Below, in pieces: positions 1 through 11,012 of a DNA stretch of 64,000 bases. This DNA is from Paenibacillus sp. LHD-38 (GTDB lineage: Bacteria > Bacillota > Bacilli > Paenibacillales > Paenibacillaceae). Under the pieces are notes generated by a model. The model was not told the DNA's origin and did not search any database. It saw only the letters and a list, made by a program, of their open reading frames with translations. The stretch is from contig NZ_JAVIFU010000005.1 in NCBI RefSeq assembly GCF_031157315.1, positions 1-64,000 on the forward strand, written 5' to 3'. Within the stretch, counting starts at the first letter, position 1; each line of letters starts with the position of its first letter. Both the position numbers and the translations under genes were made by a program.

Positions 1-318
<318 letters not shown>

Positions 319-384
319 TGTTTGACTTGCTCAATACTTAACTAGCTATTTTAAAACATTATCGGATCGACGTGATCCATTTGT

Positions 385-399
385 TCAGTTTTCAAAGAA
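385..399 (-). promoter_or_regulatory. rRNA leader boxA-like antitermination site
   Basis: The minus strand reads TTCTTTGAAAACTGA in the leader between the rRNA promoters and 16S. This resembles the boxA sequence (TGCTCTTTGAAAA) bound by NusB/NusE in rRNA antitermination. Position and sequence both fit, but this is inference from similarity. Confidence 0.6.
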
Positions 400-432
400 C
401 TTGTTTGTCACATTTTGTCGTGACAAGAAATC

Positions 433-461
433 ATATTATCATCTTCATTCGACATTGTCAA
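433..461 (-). promoter_or_regulatory. rRNA promoter P2 (SigA)
   Basis: The minus strand has TTGACA (456-461), a 17-base spacer and TAATAT (433-438). This is a near-consensus vegetative promoter about 115 bases upstream of 16S. The bases after the -10 box (GATTTCTTGTC) nearly repeat those after the upstream promoter. Confidence 0.85.
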
Positions 462-528
462 CAGTTTGTTTCACAAATGTTTGTGTTCCATTCGGTTGTT
501 TCCGTGTGCCTCAGAAGCGACAAGAAAT

Positions 529-557
529 AATATATCACTTACGCAAACGGATTACAA
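529..557 (-). promoter_or_regulatory. rRNA promoter P1 (SigA)
   Basis: The minus strand has TTGTAA (552-557), a 17-base spacer and TATATT (529-534), followed by ATTTCTTGTC. Together with the promoter at 433-461 it forms the tandem promoter pair usual for Firmicute rRNA operons. The stretch 319-630 holds only this pair and the leader. Confidence 0.65.
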
Positions 558-629
558 GTTGAAAAATTTTACAAATGTAAGTTTAATTTTGACCCTCAGC
601 ATTGAATTACTTCATCAGTTTCATTATAT

Positions 630-678
630 AAAAAGAAGAGGCTAATCAAAGGTCAATAACCTTTGATTAACCTCTTTC
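630..678 (-). terminator. Intrinsic terminator of the pcrB-pcrA-ligA operon
   Basis: On the minus strand a long stem (GAGGTTAATCAAAGG with CCTTTGATTAGCCTC, one mismatch) closes a short loop and is followed by TTCTTTTT. It lies about 25 bases past the ligA stop, and it also insulates the rRNA promoters. Confidence 0.9.
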
Positions 679-702
679 ATATCGATTCTTAATGAAGGAA
701 CA

Positions 703-2742
<2,040 letters not shown>

Positions 2743-2770
2743 CTAATCGTACAAAATGTACTAAGCAATT

Positions 2771-5149
2771 TTACACTTTCGTTATTGGCGCGAAGCCGGC
2801 AAGCAAACGCTTGATGCCGATCGGTGCCGGAAAGGCTATATTGAGCTCCATATCCTTGCCAGTCCCTTTGACGGAAACGATGACGCCTATGCCCCATTTG
2901 CCATGCGACACTCTCTCGCCTGACGCAAATTCTCCAGGCGCTGAACCACCTGCCGCGCCGCCTCCCTGCGCTGTCCGAGCAGCATCCTGCAGCGGCGTGC
3001 TTACTCGCACGCCGCCTCTGCCGCCCGCCGATGCCGGACTAGCTCCTCCAATACCTGAGGAACGGCCGCCAGCACTGCTAGCCGGCGCACGACCCGGAAC
3101 TCCCCGGCTGCCTGGTGCCGCCGCGCCTGTACCGCCTGTTACGCTTACGTTGCTGCGAGTACCTGCTCGCGAGTAGCCCCCGCTGCCGCTTGATGCGCCT
3201 TCTCTGACGCTCTCCGGTATTTCCTGCAAAAACCGGGAAGGCAGGTTGCTGCTCGTTCGGCCGAACAAGGTCCGCATGCGCGCGCAGGTCAGATACAACC
3301 GTTTCTCCGCGCGGGTAATACCTACATAAGCAAGTCTGCGCTCCTCCTCCAGCTCTTCGTTGTCAGCGAGCGCACGGCTATGCGGAAACACGCTTTCCTC
3401 CATCCCGATAATGAACACGACAGGAAACTCAAGTCCCTTGGCGCTGTGCATCGTCATCAATGTGATGGCATCCTTGTTCTTCTCCGCTTCCTCTTCGTCC
3501 TTGTTCAAGGAATCAATATCGGCAATGAGTGCCAAATCCGTCAGAAAGGCAACGAGTGTCCTGTCTTCGTTCCGCTTCTCGAAATCCATAGTCACGGATA
3601 GGAACTCATCGATATTTTCGAGGCGCGCTTTCGACTCCAGTGTATTTTCCTGATGGAGCTCAAGGCGGTACTGCGACAGCTCAAGCACCTTCTCTGTCAG
3701 TTCCGTCACCGATAAGTAATCAACCATACGGGTGAGATTGTCGATAATCTCATAAAACTCGCGCAGCAATGTCCGTGTTCGGCCGTTGACCTCAACCTCG
3801 CCCAAATCATTCAATACGCGATAGATCGAGGTGCCTCTCCGCGCCGCTTCATCCGCGAGCTTGCCGACTGTGGTATCACCGATCCCCCGCTTCGGCACGT
3901 TAATGATACGCACTAAGCTGATATCATCATCCGGATTAGAAACAAGCTTCAAGTAACCAAGAATGTCTTTGATCTCTTTGCGGTCGTAGAACTTGATGCC
4001 CCCGACGATCTGGTAAGGAATATCCGATTTTATGAGTATTTCCTCTATAACCCGCGACTGCGCATTCGTACGATACAAAATTGCATGATCGGCAAATTTA
4101 TGGCCTTTATTTATGTTTTTGCGAATTTCGCCCGTTACGAAGTAACCTTCATCATGCTCTGTATCCGCTTGATAAAGAGCGATTAGGTCGCCGGCTCCTT
4201 GATCCGTCCACAACTTCTTCGGCTTCCGGCCGGTATTCAGCTTTATGACCGCATTCGCGGCATCCAGGATATTGGCTGTCGAGCGGTAATTCTGCTCCAA
4301 CATGATCGTCCGGGCTTCGGGATAATCGCCCTCAAAATTCAAAATGTTCGTAATATCTGCGCCCCGCCAACGATAAATGGACTGATCGCTGTCGCCGACT
4401 ACGCAAATGTTGTGATGCTTATCCGCAAGCATCCGCGTCAACATATATTGCGCCCTATTCGTATCCTGATACTCATCGACGTGAATGTAGCGGAACTTGT
4501 TCTGGTAAAACTCAAGCACCTCAGGCACATCTTTGAACAATTGAATCGTCATCATGATGAGATCGTCAAAGTCTAGAGAGTTATTGGCTCTCAGCTTCTT
4601 CTGGTATTTCGTGAACACCTGGGCCACGATGCCGTCAAAATAATCGCCGACCTTCTGCTCGAATTGCTCAGGCGAAATCAGTTCGTTTTTTGAGCTGCTG
4701 ATTGCGGCCTGAACCGCCTTTGGCTCAAATTTCTTCGTATCGATATTCATGTCCTTCATACAGCCGCGGATTACCGACAGCTGGTCCGAGGAATCCAGTA
4801 TAGAAAAGCTGGATGTAAAGCCAATCCGATCGATATCTCTGCGCAGAATGCGCACGCACATCGAGTGAAAGGTAGATACCCATATATCCCGTCCCGATGG
4901 TCCAACGAGCACACTTACCCGATCCTGCATTTCCCGTGATGCTTTATTCGTAAAGGTGATAGCGAGAATACTCCATGGCGCTACACGCTTCTTTTCTATT
5001 AAGTAAGCAATTCGATGCGTCAGTACGCGCGTCTTGCCGCTGCCCGCTCCGGCCATAATCAACAGCGGCCCGTCAGTCGCTTGAACAGCCTCACGCTGCG
5101 GCGGATTCAGCTTCTGTACCGCTTGCTCGATGCTAATATAATTCAACAT
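2771..5149 (-). CDS. pcrA: ATP-dependent 3'-5' DNA helicase PcrA (UvrD family)
   Basis: SF1A helicase for nucleotide excision repair, clearing of RecA filaments and transcription-coupled repair. Walker A GAGSGKT has its lysine at K39. Motif II is DEYQD, followed by [21 protein letters not shown] and [12 protein letters not shown]. The 792 residues include an unusual Gly/Ala/Ser/Arg-rich segment at roughly 655-745, before the conserved basic C-terminal module ([12 protein letters not shown]...). That module resembles the Tudor-like RNA polymerase-binding domain of PcrA. The start follows AAAGGAG with good spacing. Downstream partner of pcrB and upstream of ligA. Confidence 0.97.
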   Translation of the reverse strand: MLNYISIEQAVQKLNPPQREAVQATDGPLLIMAGAGSGKTRVLTHRIAYLIEKKRVAPWSILAITFTNKASREMQDRVSVLVGPSGRDIWVSTFHSMCVRILRRDIDRIGFTSSFSILDSSDQLSVIRGCMKDMNIDTKKFEPKAVQAAISSSKNELISPEQFEQKVGDYFDGIVAQVFTKYQKKLRANNSLDFDDLIMMTIQLFKDVPEVLEFYQNKFRYIHVDEYQDTNRAQYMLTRMLADKHHNICVVGDSDQSIYRWRGADITNILNFEGDYPEARTIMLEQNYRSTANILDAANAVIKLNTGRKPKKLWTDQGAGDLIALYQADTEHDEGYFVTGEIRKNINKGHKFADHAILYRTNAQSRVIEEILIKSDIPYQIVGGIKFYDRKEIKDILGYLKLVSNPDDDISLVRIINVPKRGIGDTTVGKLADEAARRGTSIYRVLNDLGEVEVNGRTRTLLREFYEIIDNLTRMVDYLSVTELTEKVLELSQYRLELHQENTLESKARLENIDEFLSVTMDFEKRNEDRTLVAFLTDLALIADIDSLNKDEEEAEKNKDAITLMTMHSAKGLEFPVVFIIGMEESVFPHSRALADNEELEEERRLAYVGITRAEKRLYLTCARMRTLFGRTSSNLPSRFLQEIPESVREGASSGSGGYSRAGTRSNVSVTGGTGAAAPGSRGVPGRAPASSAGGRSSGIGGASPASAGGRGGVRVSTPLQDAARTAQGGGAAGGSAPGEFASGERVSHGKWGIGVIVSVKGTGKDMELNIAFPAPIGIKRLLAGFAPITKV

Positions 5150-5329
5150 GCTCCGACTCCTTTGTTCGCATATGTTCGCCTCTTCTCAGTGTAGACAACG
5201 ACCATCTCTGTGTCAATTTGCAAACCCAAAAAAACACCGTCCAATTTCCGTCATCAGAGGCCAAAAAACGAGTGCACCTCGTCCGTCTTTTCTATTGATA
5301 CACTTATACAGAAAAATAGCGCCGAACTT

Positions 5330-5354
5330 CATAAGAAGACCGTTTCTTCTTATG
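5330..5354. repeat. Perfect 9-bp inverted repeat in the pcrB-pcrA gap
   Basis: CATAAGAAG, seven bases, CTTCTTATG. No T-run follows on either strand, so it is not a classical terminator. It may fold in the pcrB-pcrA transcript as a processing or attenuation hairpin; its role is unknown. Confidence 0.5.
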
Positions 5355-5407
5355 CCGTGCAGCACCATTTTCATCACGCTGAATGTCGATCTTGTTGTTC
5401 TGAAAAG

Positions 5408-6127
5408 CTACTTCGCCTGCAGACTGCTGCTAACGGCCTCTCGTACGGCATCCACCGTGGACAAAGCGGCCGTTAGATCGCTATATATCACATTTCCAAC
5501 AACAACGGTATGAGCGACCTCCGCGGCTTGACGCGCGCTTTCCGGGTTATCAATGCCGCCGCCGTAAAAAATTTGCGCTTGAACCGCTGCCATTCTTGCC
5601 CGCTTCACCAGCTGCATGTCGCCAAACTTTCCGCTATACTCCAAATAAATAACCGGCAGCCTCATTAAACGGTCGGCCATGCGAACATGCGCAATCAGCT
5701 CCGCTTCATCCAGGTCCGTCTTCGCTTCTGTCAGCTTTGCCGCGGTAGCTTCCTCATTCAAAATAATGTATCCCTGCGCCGCCGTTTCTTCCCAAGGAAC
5801 AAAATTGCCGTATTCCTTCAGCCCCTCAGTTTGCCAGCCCGTTATCCATTCCGCCTTGCTCGAGTTGAGAACAAGCGGTATAAAGTATCCGTCAAATCCG
5901 GGAACCGCGCCATCCAAAGTAGATACCTCAAGAGCGCAGTCTACCTCATATCTGCGGATACGCGCCATAAGATCGACTATATTCTCAAATGTAACGCCGC
6001 TGGAGCCGCCGACGATTACCGCATCGGTACCTGATGTACAGATGGCATCCAGCGTTTCATCGGATATTTCTCGATCCGGGTCGAGCTTAAACACATGTCT
6101 CCAGCCGGAAAACCAAGCACCATTCAT
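5408..6127 (-). CDS. pcrB: Heptaprenylglyceryl phosphate synthase PcrB
   Basis: TIM-barrel prenyltransferase that joins heptaprenyl diphosphate to sn-glycerol-1-phosphate, giving an archaeal-type ether lipid precursor in Firmicutes. The 239 residues carry the family motifs HVFKLDPDR near the N terminus, YIILNEEATAAKLT, YLEYSGKFGD, FYGGGID and VVGNVIYSDL, which form the phosphate and prenyl pockets. First gene of the operon with pcrA and ligA, but 258 bases separate it from pcrA. That gap holds a 9-bp perfect inverted repeat (5330-5354) without a T-tract. A SigA promoter lies at 6188-6216. Confidence 0.93.
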   Translation of the reverse strand: MNGAWFSGWRHVFKLDPDREISDETLDAICTSGTDAVIVGGSSGVTFENIVDLMARIRRYEVDCALEVSTLDGAVPGFDGYFIPLVLNSSKAEWITGWQTEGLKEYGNFVPWEETAAQGYIILNEEATAAKLTEAKTDLDEAELIAHVRMADRLMRLPVIYLEYSGKFGDMQLVKRARMAAVQAQIFYGGGIDNPESARQAAEVAHTVVVGNVIYSDLTAALSTVDAVREAVSSSLQAK

Positions 6128-6187
6128 AGATGATCACGCCTCGCTTTTTCACAAAAATCTAATGCCTCATAATTGCGTTATTCTACT

Positions 6188-6216
6188 ATGCTATGTCAGG
6201 TCGAATACTGTGTCAA
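6188..6216 (-). promoter_or_regulatory. SigA promoter of pcrB-pcrA-ligA
   Basis: On the minus strand TTGACA (6211-6216), a 17-base spacer and TAGCAT (6188-6193), about 60 bases before the pcrB start and just past the terminator of the upstream U32 gene. Confidence 0.75.
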
Positions 6217-6248
6217 ATCATTACGCTTATCCTCGCTGCAACTAGAAA

Positions 6249-6287
6249 TAAAAAACCGCCCTCTCGAGAAAAGAGAAGACGGTTTTG
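6249..6287 (-). terminator. Intrinsic terminator of the U32 gene
   Basis: Minus strand stem AAAACCGTC...GGCGGTTTT with an inner TTCTC/GAGAG extension, followed by TTTTTTA. It lies 25 bases past the stop of the U32 peptidase gene. Confidence 0.88.
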
Positions 6288-6312
6288 CCTTATATACAAT
6301 GAATCGCGTTTG

Positions 6313-8829
6313 TTATTTAACCAGCTGTCCGCGCGTAACGCCAAGCTGATTGATCGCCTTGAGGCTCCGCCACACTTGCGTTCCGCTAATGCGGCCATCA
6401 AGGGCATCGCGATAAAGTCCGAGCACCTCAAGCACCTTCTCCGGCGTTTCTTCCAAAAACTCAACGCGGAAGTTGGATACGCCCATGCTTACGAAATTGC
6501 GGATATATTCGGCGCCCGATTGCTCGATCGCATTGTAAACGGTATTGCGGCAGCCCTCGTCAACTCGAACAGGATGCGCCATTCCGATACGGTCTTGCAA
6601 GGATGCACGCTTCTCCTCGCATGGACGGCCACAGTTGGTGAAGTCGGTCCCTTCGCTCATAAAGGTGCAATACACGCAGTGCTCCGTGTGGAACATCGGC
6701 AAATGCTGATGGATGACCATTTCCAGCATCGATGTATCCGAGCTTTCAAGCAGATCGACCATCTGTTGAATGTTCAAATCATAGGACGGGGTGATGAGAT
6801 CAAGCCCGACTTCAGTGAACAGGTTCACCGCTTTATGGTTTGCTACATTTAGCGAGAAATCGCCAATCAGCTTAGGGAAAGGCTTATCCGGATTAGCTGC
6901 ACGCGCACGAAGGTAGTAATAAAGCGCTCCGGTGTTACGCACGAGCACGGCGTCAGGCTGCAGCTTCAAAATATTTGCATGGTAGCCGTTCTCGCCCGGC
7001 ATATGAATGCGCGGCGTTGCAAGCGCGATCGGTTTGCCGGCATCGCGCGCAGCAGCGATCGCTGCCGGAAACTGCTTAATAAATTCAAAATCGGCATATA
7101 CATATGCGACATCAGTTTTGACGGCCGCCTGCACCTGCTCCAAGGTACGGCAAAGCGCGATCAAATTCGCATCTTTCCCGCTTTGCGGAGCCAGAACATC
7201 CTTCTTCGGCACGTCCGCACGCGCATCAACCGGATTTTTCACGTAGACCGGCGGCTTTGGCCGCTCGCCTGAGAGCAGTTCAACCGCTTCGCGGCGCAAT
7301 CGGTTCAGCTCGCGGATCGGTACGATCAAATCACCCTGCAGTTCAACTTCAAGCTTCTCCAGCTGATATACGGTTCCTCCAAGACGGCCCAATTGATCCT
7401 CAAGTAGCGCCGCATCCATTGGACGCTTCTGCGCTTGCTCCAGCTCCAGCTCCGTAACCACCTCGATGGTTGTTCCTTTTTGAACATCCGTCCACCAGGT
7501 CCGCATCGGCTGACCCAGCGCGCCAGTGACTCTTATATGAAGCGGAAAAACGCGGTAAGGCTTTTCGGTTTCGAAAGAAGCTCTCAGACGCTTGTCCAGC
7601 GCTGGGTCATTGGTCTTCCATACGCGGTCGCCGACATGCACTTTACGCAGATCCACGTCGTTACGGCCCGATACCAATTCAATCATCGTGCCTTCCTGCG
7701 CTTCGCCTTCAATTTTCACGCCCTGCCGGCGAATATCATAAACGCGGCCGCCCTCTTCCTTCTTCGTCGGGTCGCCTGCGTCAAACACAATGCCATCGCC
7801 GCGCTTCAAAGGCGCATCGATCCTCAGCGTAACCGCATCGCGCATAATGCGCTCCACTCGGCCGAGGTAGACGCCGCGGCTTTTCGGGAACGTGCCCTCA
7901 ACAAGCATCTTGTTGTTCGTTCCCGACAAGAAACCATGCGTGAAGCCGCGCGAGAAGCTTTGCTGCAGCTCACGCACATCCTCCACCGACGGCTTTGACA
8001 AATCGCCGTCGAAATATTTATCGATCGCGCGCCGATACTTGCTCACGACATTCGCGACATATTCCGGACTTTTGAGACGTCCTTCTATTTTAAATGACTT
8101 TACGCCTGCTTGGATGAGCTCCGGCACAATATCGATTGCCGCCAAATCCTTCGGCGACAGCAAATACGCGATGTCTCCCATCGGCTGCACCTCGCCATCG
8201 ACCATCAAGTCATACGGCAGCCGGCAAGCCTGCGCGCATTCGCCGCGATTGGCCGAACGTCCTCCCCACATCTCGGACGTCAGGCACTGCCCCGAATACG
8301 ATACGCATAACGCGCCATGCACGAATACTTCCATCGGAAGCTTCGCTTGCTCGCCGATCGTGCGAATCTGCTTCAGGTTATTCTCACGTCCAAGCACAAC
8401 CCGCTCAATACCGAAAGGTTTCGTAAACTCGACCGCCTCGGGCGAGGTAATCGTCATTTGCGTGGAGCCGTGAATCGGGAAATCCGGCGAGAGCTCCCGA
8501 ATCAGCTTCACAAGTCCTAAGTCTTGTACGATAACGGCATCCACGCCCGCAGCGATACACATTTCAATCAGCTTCTGCGCATCTCTCAGCTCATCCTCAA
8601 ACACAAGTATGTTAAACGTCAGAAAGCCTTTTACCCCATACGTATGAAGAAACGCCATAATTTCCGGCAGTTCCTCGCTGCGGAAGTTATTCGCGCGAGC
8701 GCGCGCATTGAACTTCTCCACGCCAAAAAATATCGCATCCGCGCCATTGGCGACAGCCGCCCTCATGCAATCCCAATCGCCGGCCGGAGCCAACAGCTCT
8801 ATATCCGTTCTTACTATTGTATCTGTCAT
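6313..8829 (-). CDS. U32 family peptidase-like protein (RlhA/TrhP type) with long C-terminal part
   Basis: The N-terminal 280 residues form a U32 TIM-barrel-like domain (ELLAPAGDWDCMRAAVANGAD). It carries the family signature EVFVHGALCVSYSGQC and four cysteines at 175, 182, 198 and 202, the pattern linked to an iron-sulfur site in this family. Characterised relatives (E. coli RlhA, Bacillus TrhP) are prephenate-dependent RNA hydroxylases rather than proteases, so an RNA-modification role is more likely than collagenase activity. At 838 residues it matches the long form, with a middle DUF3656-like region and a second C-terminal U32-like half (MVIHQHLPMFHTEHCVYC). Apparently monocistronic. Confidence 0.88.
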   Translation of the reverse strand: MTDTIVRTDIELLAPAGDWDCMRAAVANGADAIFFGVEKFNARARANNFRSEELPEIMAFLHTYGVKGFLTFNILVFEDELRDAQKLIEMCIAAGVDAVIVQDLGLVKLIRELSPDFPIHGSTQMTITSPEAVEFTKPFGIERVVLGRENNLKQIRTIGEQAKLPMEVFVHGALCVSYSGQCLTSEMWGGRSANRGECAQACRLPYDLMVDGEVQPMGDIAYLLSPKDLAAIDIVPELIQAGVKSFKIEGRLKSPEYVANVVSKYRRAIDKYFDGDLSKPSVEDVRELQQSFSRGFTHGFLSGTNNKMLVEGTFPKSRGVYLGRVERIMRDAVTLRIDAPLKRGDGIVFDAGDPTKKEEGGRVYDIRRQGVKIEGEAQEGTMIELVSGRNDVDLRKVHVGDRVWKTNDPALDKRLRASFETEKPYRVFPLHIRVTGALGQPMRTWWTDVQKGTTIEVVTELELEQAQKRPMDAALLEDQLGRLGGTVYQLEKLEVELQGDLIVPIRELNRLRREAVELLSGERPKPPVYVKNPVDARADVPKKDVLAPQSGKDANLIALCRTLEQVQAAVKTDVAYVYADFEFIKQFPAAIAAARDAGKPIALATPRIHMPGENGYHANILKLQPDAVLVRNTGALYYYLRARAANPDKPFPKLIGDFSLNVANHKAVNLFTEVGLDLITPSYDLNIQQMVDLLESSDTSMLEMVIHQHLPMFHTEHCVYCTFMSEGTDFTNCGRPCEEKRASLQDRIGMAHPVRVDEGCRNTVYNAIEQSGAEYIRNFVSMGVSNFRVEFLEETPEKVLEVLGLYRDALDGRISGTQVWRSLKAINQLGVTRGQLVK

Positions 8830-8891
8830 TTTAACGGTCCATTCCTCTCATCCTTAACACCTGCTATTACTATCTTAACAAACCGCGGACA

Positions 8892-8919
8892 TCTATACCA
8901 CTACACAATACTGGCACAA
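8892..8919 (-). promoter_or_regulatory. Probable extended -10 promoter of the U32 gene
   Basis: Minus strand TTGTGC (8914-8919), a 16-base spacer and TGGTATAGA, with the -10 hexamer TATAGA at 8892-8897. A TGGATAAG/CTTATCCA inverted repeat at 8925-8952 lies just upstream and could be an operator. Confidence 0.5.
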
Positions 8920-8924
8920 GCGCA

Positions 8925-8952
8925 TGGATAAGCGTCCTCAGTGTCTTATCCA
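8925..8952. repeat. 8-bp inverted repeat upstream of the U32 gene promoter
   Basis: TGGATAAG, 12 bases, CTTATCCA. It lies between the terminator of the stalk-domain gene and the putative -35 box of the U32 gene. It has no T-tract, so it fits an operator better than a terminator. Function unknown. Confidence 0.45.
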
Positions 8953-8975
8953 ACCCGCTCGAAGCAGCATGCATC

Positions 8976-9015
8976 AAAAAGAGACCGGCCATCCCCTCAG
9001 GGAGACCAGTCTTTC
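8976..9015 (-). terminator. Intrinsic terminator of the stalk-domain gene
   Basis: Minus strand stem AGACTGGTCTCCC / GGGATGGCCGGTCT around a TGAG loop, followed by CTTTTT, 15 bases past the stop. Confidence 0.85.
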
Positions 9016-9029
9016 CAGTGTAATTTCTA

Positions 9030-10955
9030 TTAATTAAAGCGAATCGATTGAGCTGTATCGTTGATAATCTTCAGGTTGCTTTCTGTTGCGTGCACATCAT
9101 AAATGGCAAAGAGAAACACCATTGAGCCATTTTTTGTATCGAATAGATAAAAAGTTTGCGTGTGAGGCAGGTCTTCTTCCGGCTTTGCAACATACAAAAC
9201 CACTTTCTGCGCCGTTTTCCCGTTAATCGTTACGGTCGTGGACTCCCTTACAGTCACCCCTTGAGCGATGTTTTCTGGCGTGTTCGCATATTGTAAAATG
9301 CCGGAAGCAAAGGTAGAAGCGTTTTGATCCGATTCGAATACGCCCATTTCCCCCGCACCAGATGTATACAGCACTTCATCCTTGTTGAAATTATTTTGTA
9401 CGCCATACCAATACGCCGGAATATCCATCGAATAGCCATATTCTGTACTGCGCTTCGTTACTCTTTTGCTACGATCCACAAGATCGTAATCATCCTCGAC
9501 CAAACCGAAATTTTTCTCGATGAAAGCCGTGTCAATGTCAACGGAAGCGATCACTTGCTTGAACGAATCGCTGCTCTTCGCACTGTTCAAGGAAAGGTAA
9601 CCGTAATCCAGCGAATAGCGGTAATTCCCCGATATGAGCAATACCTCATTATAAGTAAACCATACATTGCTTCCATAGGTATATTCGTAGCTCAACGATA
9701 AAGCCTTGCCGTCTTTAAGATCTAAAGGCGCCGTAACGAAGTTGCGTACATTCGAGCTGATGAAGTCCTCACGTATGCGCGCTTCTCTCCGGGTTGCCCA
9801 GTTTTCAAGCGTATCGCCTGCTACCAGCGAAGATAGGTTAAACGCCAAAACGTCAGTATCGTTGGTATACGCCGGAGTGGTGCTTTCTCTATCGCTGTAC
9901 CAATCTGCAGGCAGCTTAACGGTAAATCCGTAATCAGCATCCTTGAAGGTAATAAAGCCATCCTTAACCTTCGTAATATTTTTGATCGCCTTATCCGCTT
10001 GATTATATGAAGGCGTGAAGCTGTTAAGCAAAGCGGCATAGCTGTTCAACACCGATTTGTCCGTGCCTTTCAAACCAACAATAACGATAAAATAGAGATC
10101 GTCTTTTTGAATCCCGCGGTACTCATAGTACATTTTTGTTTCTTTTGTATAGGTGATTTGTTTTTCAAAGACCAGACCATTAACGGTGGTCGTCCGCTTG
10201 TCTACCGTAATTTCATCTTCATCATAATAATTATAAAGAACATCACGCTGCTCTTCGCTTGTCAGCGTATCATTTCCGACATGCTCCGTAATCACGTTAA
10301 CTTGAGCAGCTACCTTAGATTCATCCGCGGTATCCGCCCATTTTACGTAATCGCCGTTATCGCTTTGCAAAACCTGCACTAAACCGGCCGGGTAGTTCAA
10401 AGACCAGCCATAGTAACTGTCACCGACTTTTGTTTTGCCGTAATCGGAATCGATGGACGTGCCGCCCGTTCCAGCTGATTGCGCTCGCACGCCAATAATG
10501 ACGGTTTCTTTTGTTGCGCTGTCCGCCGTGATTTTTGCGCCGAAGGCTTCAACAATAACGCGAAGCGGTACCATTGTGGAGCCTTTTACTACGACTGGAG
10601 CTACAGCGACGGCTTTGGCTGCGCCGTTTACTTTAACTGTTTTGCTTCCAAAAGTTAGAATGACCTTGCGATCGTTGTATGTAAGGGTAATAACATTGCC
10701 GTTTTCTAATTTAAGCCCCGCGCCGAATGCATTCGTTATCACTTTCAATGGAACCATCGTTGTACCGCTGCTTACAAAAGGCGCTTCTACCGTAGAGGCT
10801 GAACCGTTTATTTTGACCGTTTTACTGCCCGCCTTCAATCGAACCTCAACTTGAGTGCCCGTATCTGCTCCGAACGCCGCTGCCGGAAGCAGCGATAGGA
10901 CAAGCAATGCAGGCAATAGCAGCATGATCATTCTCTTGATAACATTTAATTTCAT
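9030..10955 (-). CDS. Secreted stalk-domain protein with three tandem PsbP-like repeats
   Basis: A 641-residue exported protein. Residues 1-29 are a signal peptide (basic start, LLLPALLVLSLLPAAAFGA). Residues about 35-155 are a double copper-amine-oxidase-N-like stalk domain (TMVPLKVITNAFGA, TMVPLRVIVEAFGA). The rest appears to be three diverged copies of one module, at about 180-315, 342-475 and 506-641. Each begins with a YG-[WFY]-[ST]-hydrophobic-x-[LIY]-P pattern, as in DYGFTVKLPADWY, and ends with a serine-containing helix. This resembles PsbP/DUF1795 lipocalin-like folds. Function unknown; a wall- or surface-bound sensor or carrier is possible. It lies 57 bases after the HtrA-like gene, probably in one transcript with it. 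Confidence 0.85.
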   Translation of the reverse strand: MKLNVIKRMIMLLLPALLVLSLLPAAAFGADTGTQVEVRLKAGSKTVKINGSASTVEAPFVSSGTTMVPLKVITNAFGAGLKLENGNVITLTYNDRKVILTFGSKTVKVNGAAKAVAVAPVVVKGSTMVPLRVIVEAFGAKITADSATKETVIIGVRAQSAGTGGTSIDSDYGKTKVGDSYYGWSLNYPAGLVQVLQSDNGDYVKWADTADESKVAAQVNVITEHVGNDTLTSEEQRDVLYNYYDEDEITVDKRTTTVNGLVFEKQITYTKETKMYYEYRGIQKDDLYFIVIVGLKGTDKSVLNSYAALLNSFTPSYNQADKAIKNITKVKDGFITFKDADYGFTVKLPADWYSDRESTTPAYTNDTDVLAFNLSSLVAGDTLENWATRREARIREDFISSNVRNFVTAPLDLKDGKALSLSYEYTYGSNVWFTYNEVLLISGNYRYSLDYGYLSLNSAKSSDSFKQVIASVDIDTAFIEKNFGLVEDDYDLVDRSKRVTKRSTEYGYSMDIPAYWYGVQNNFNKDEVLYTSGAGEMGVFESDQNASTFASGILQYANTPENIAQGVTVRESTTVTINGKTAQKVVLYVAKPEEDLPHTQTFYLFDTKNGSMVFLFAIYDVHATESNLKIINDTAQSIRFN

Positions 10956-11012
10956 CTTTAATTTCTTCCCCTCATCATAAAAGTGCGGTTTACTTGATTT
11001 TGCTTGTTGCTT

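Noticed and set aside
5160-5180. CGAACATATG upstream of pcrA, like half of a LexA box
   Set aside because: The second half reads CGAAC rather than TTCG, so it is a direct repeat, not the GAAC-N4-GTTC palindrome.
5330-5354. Inverted repeat in the pcrB-pcrA gap as a terminator
   Set aside because: No T-tract on either side; listed only as an inverted repeat.
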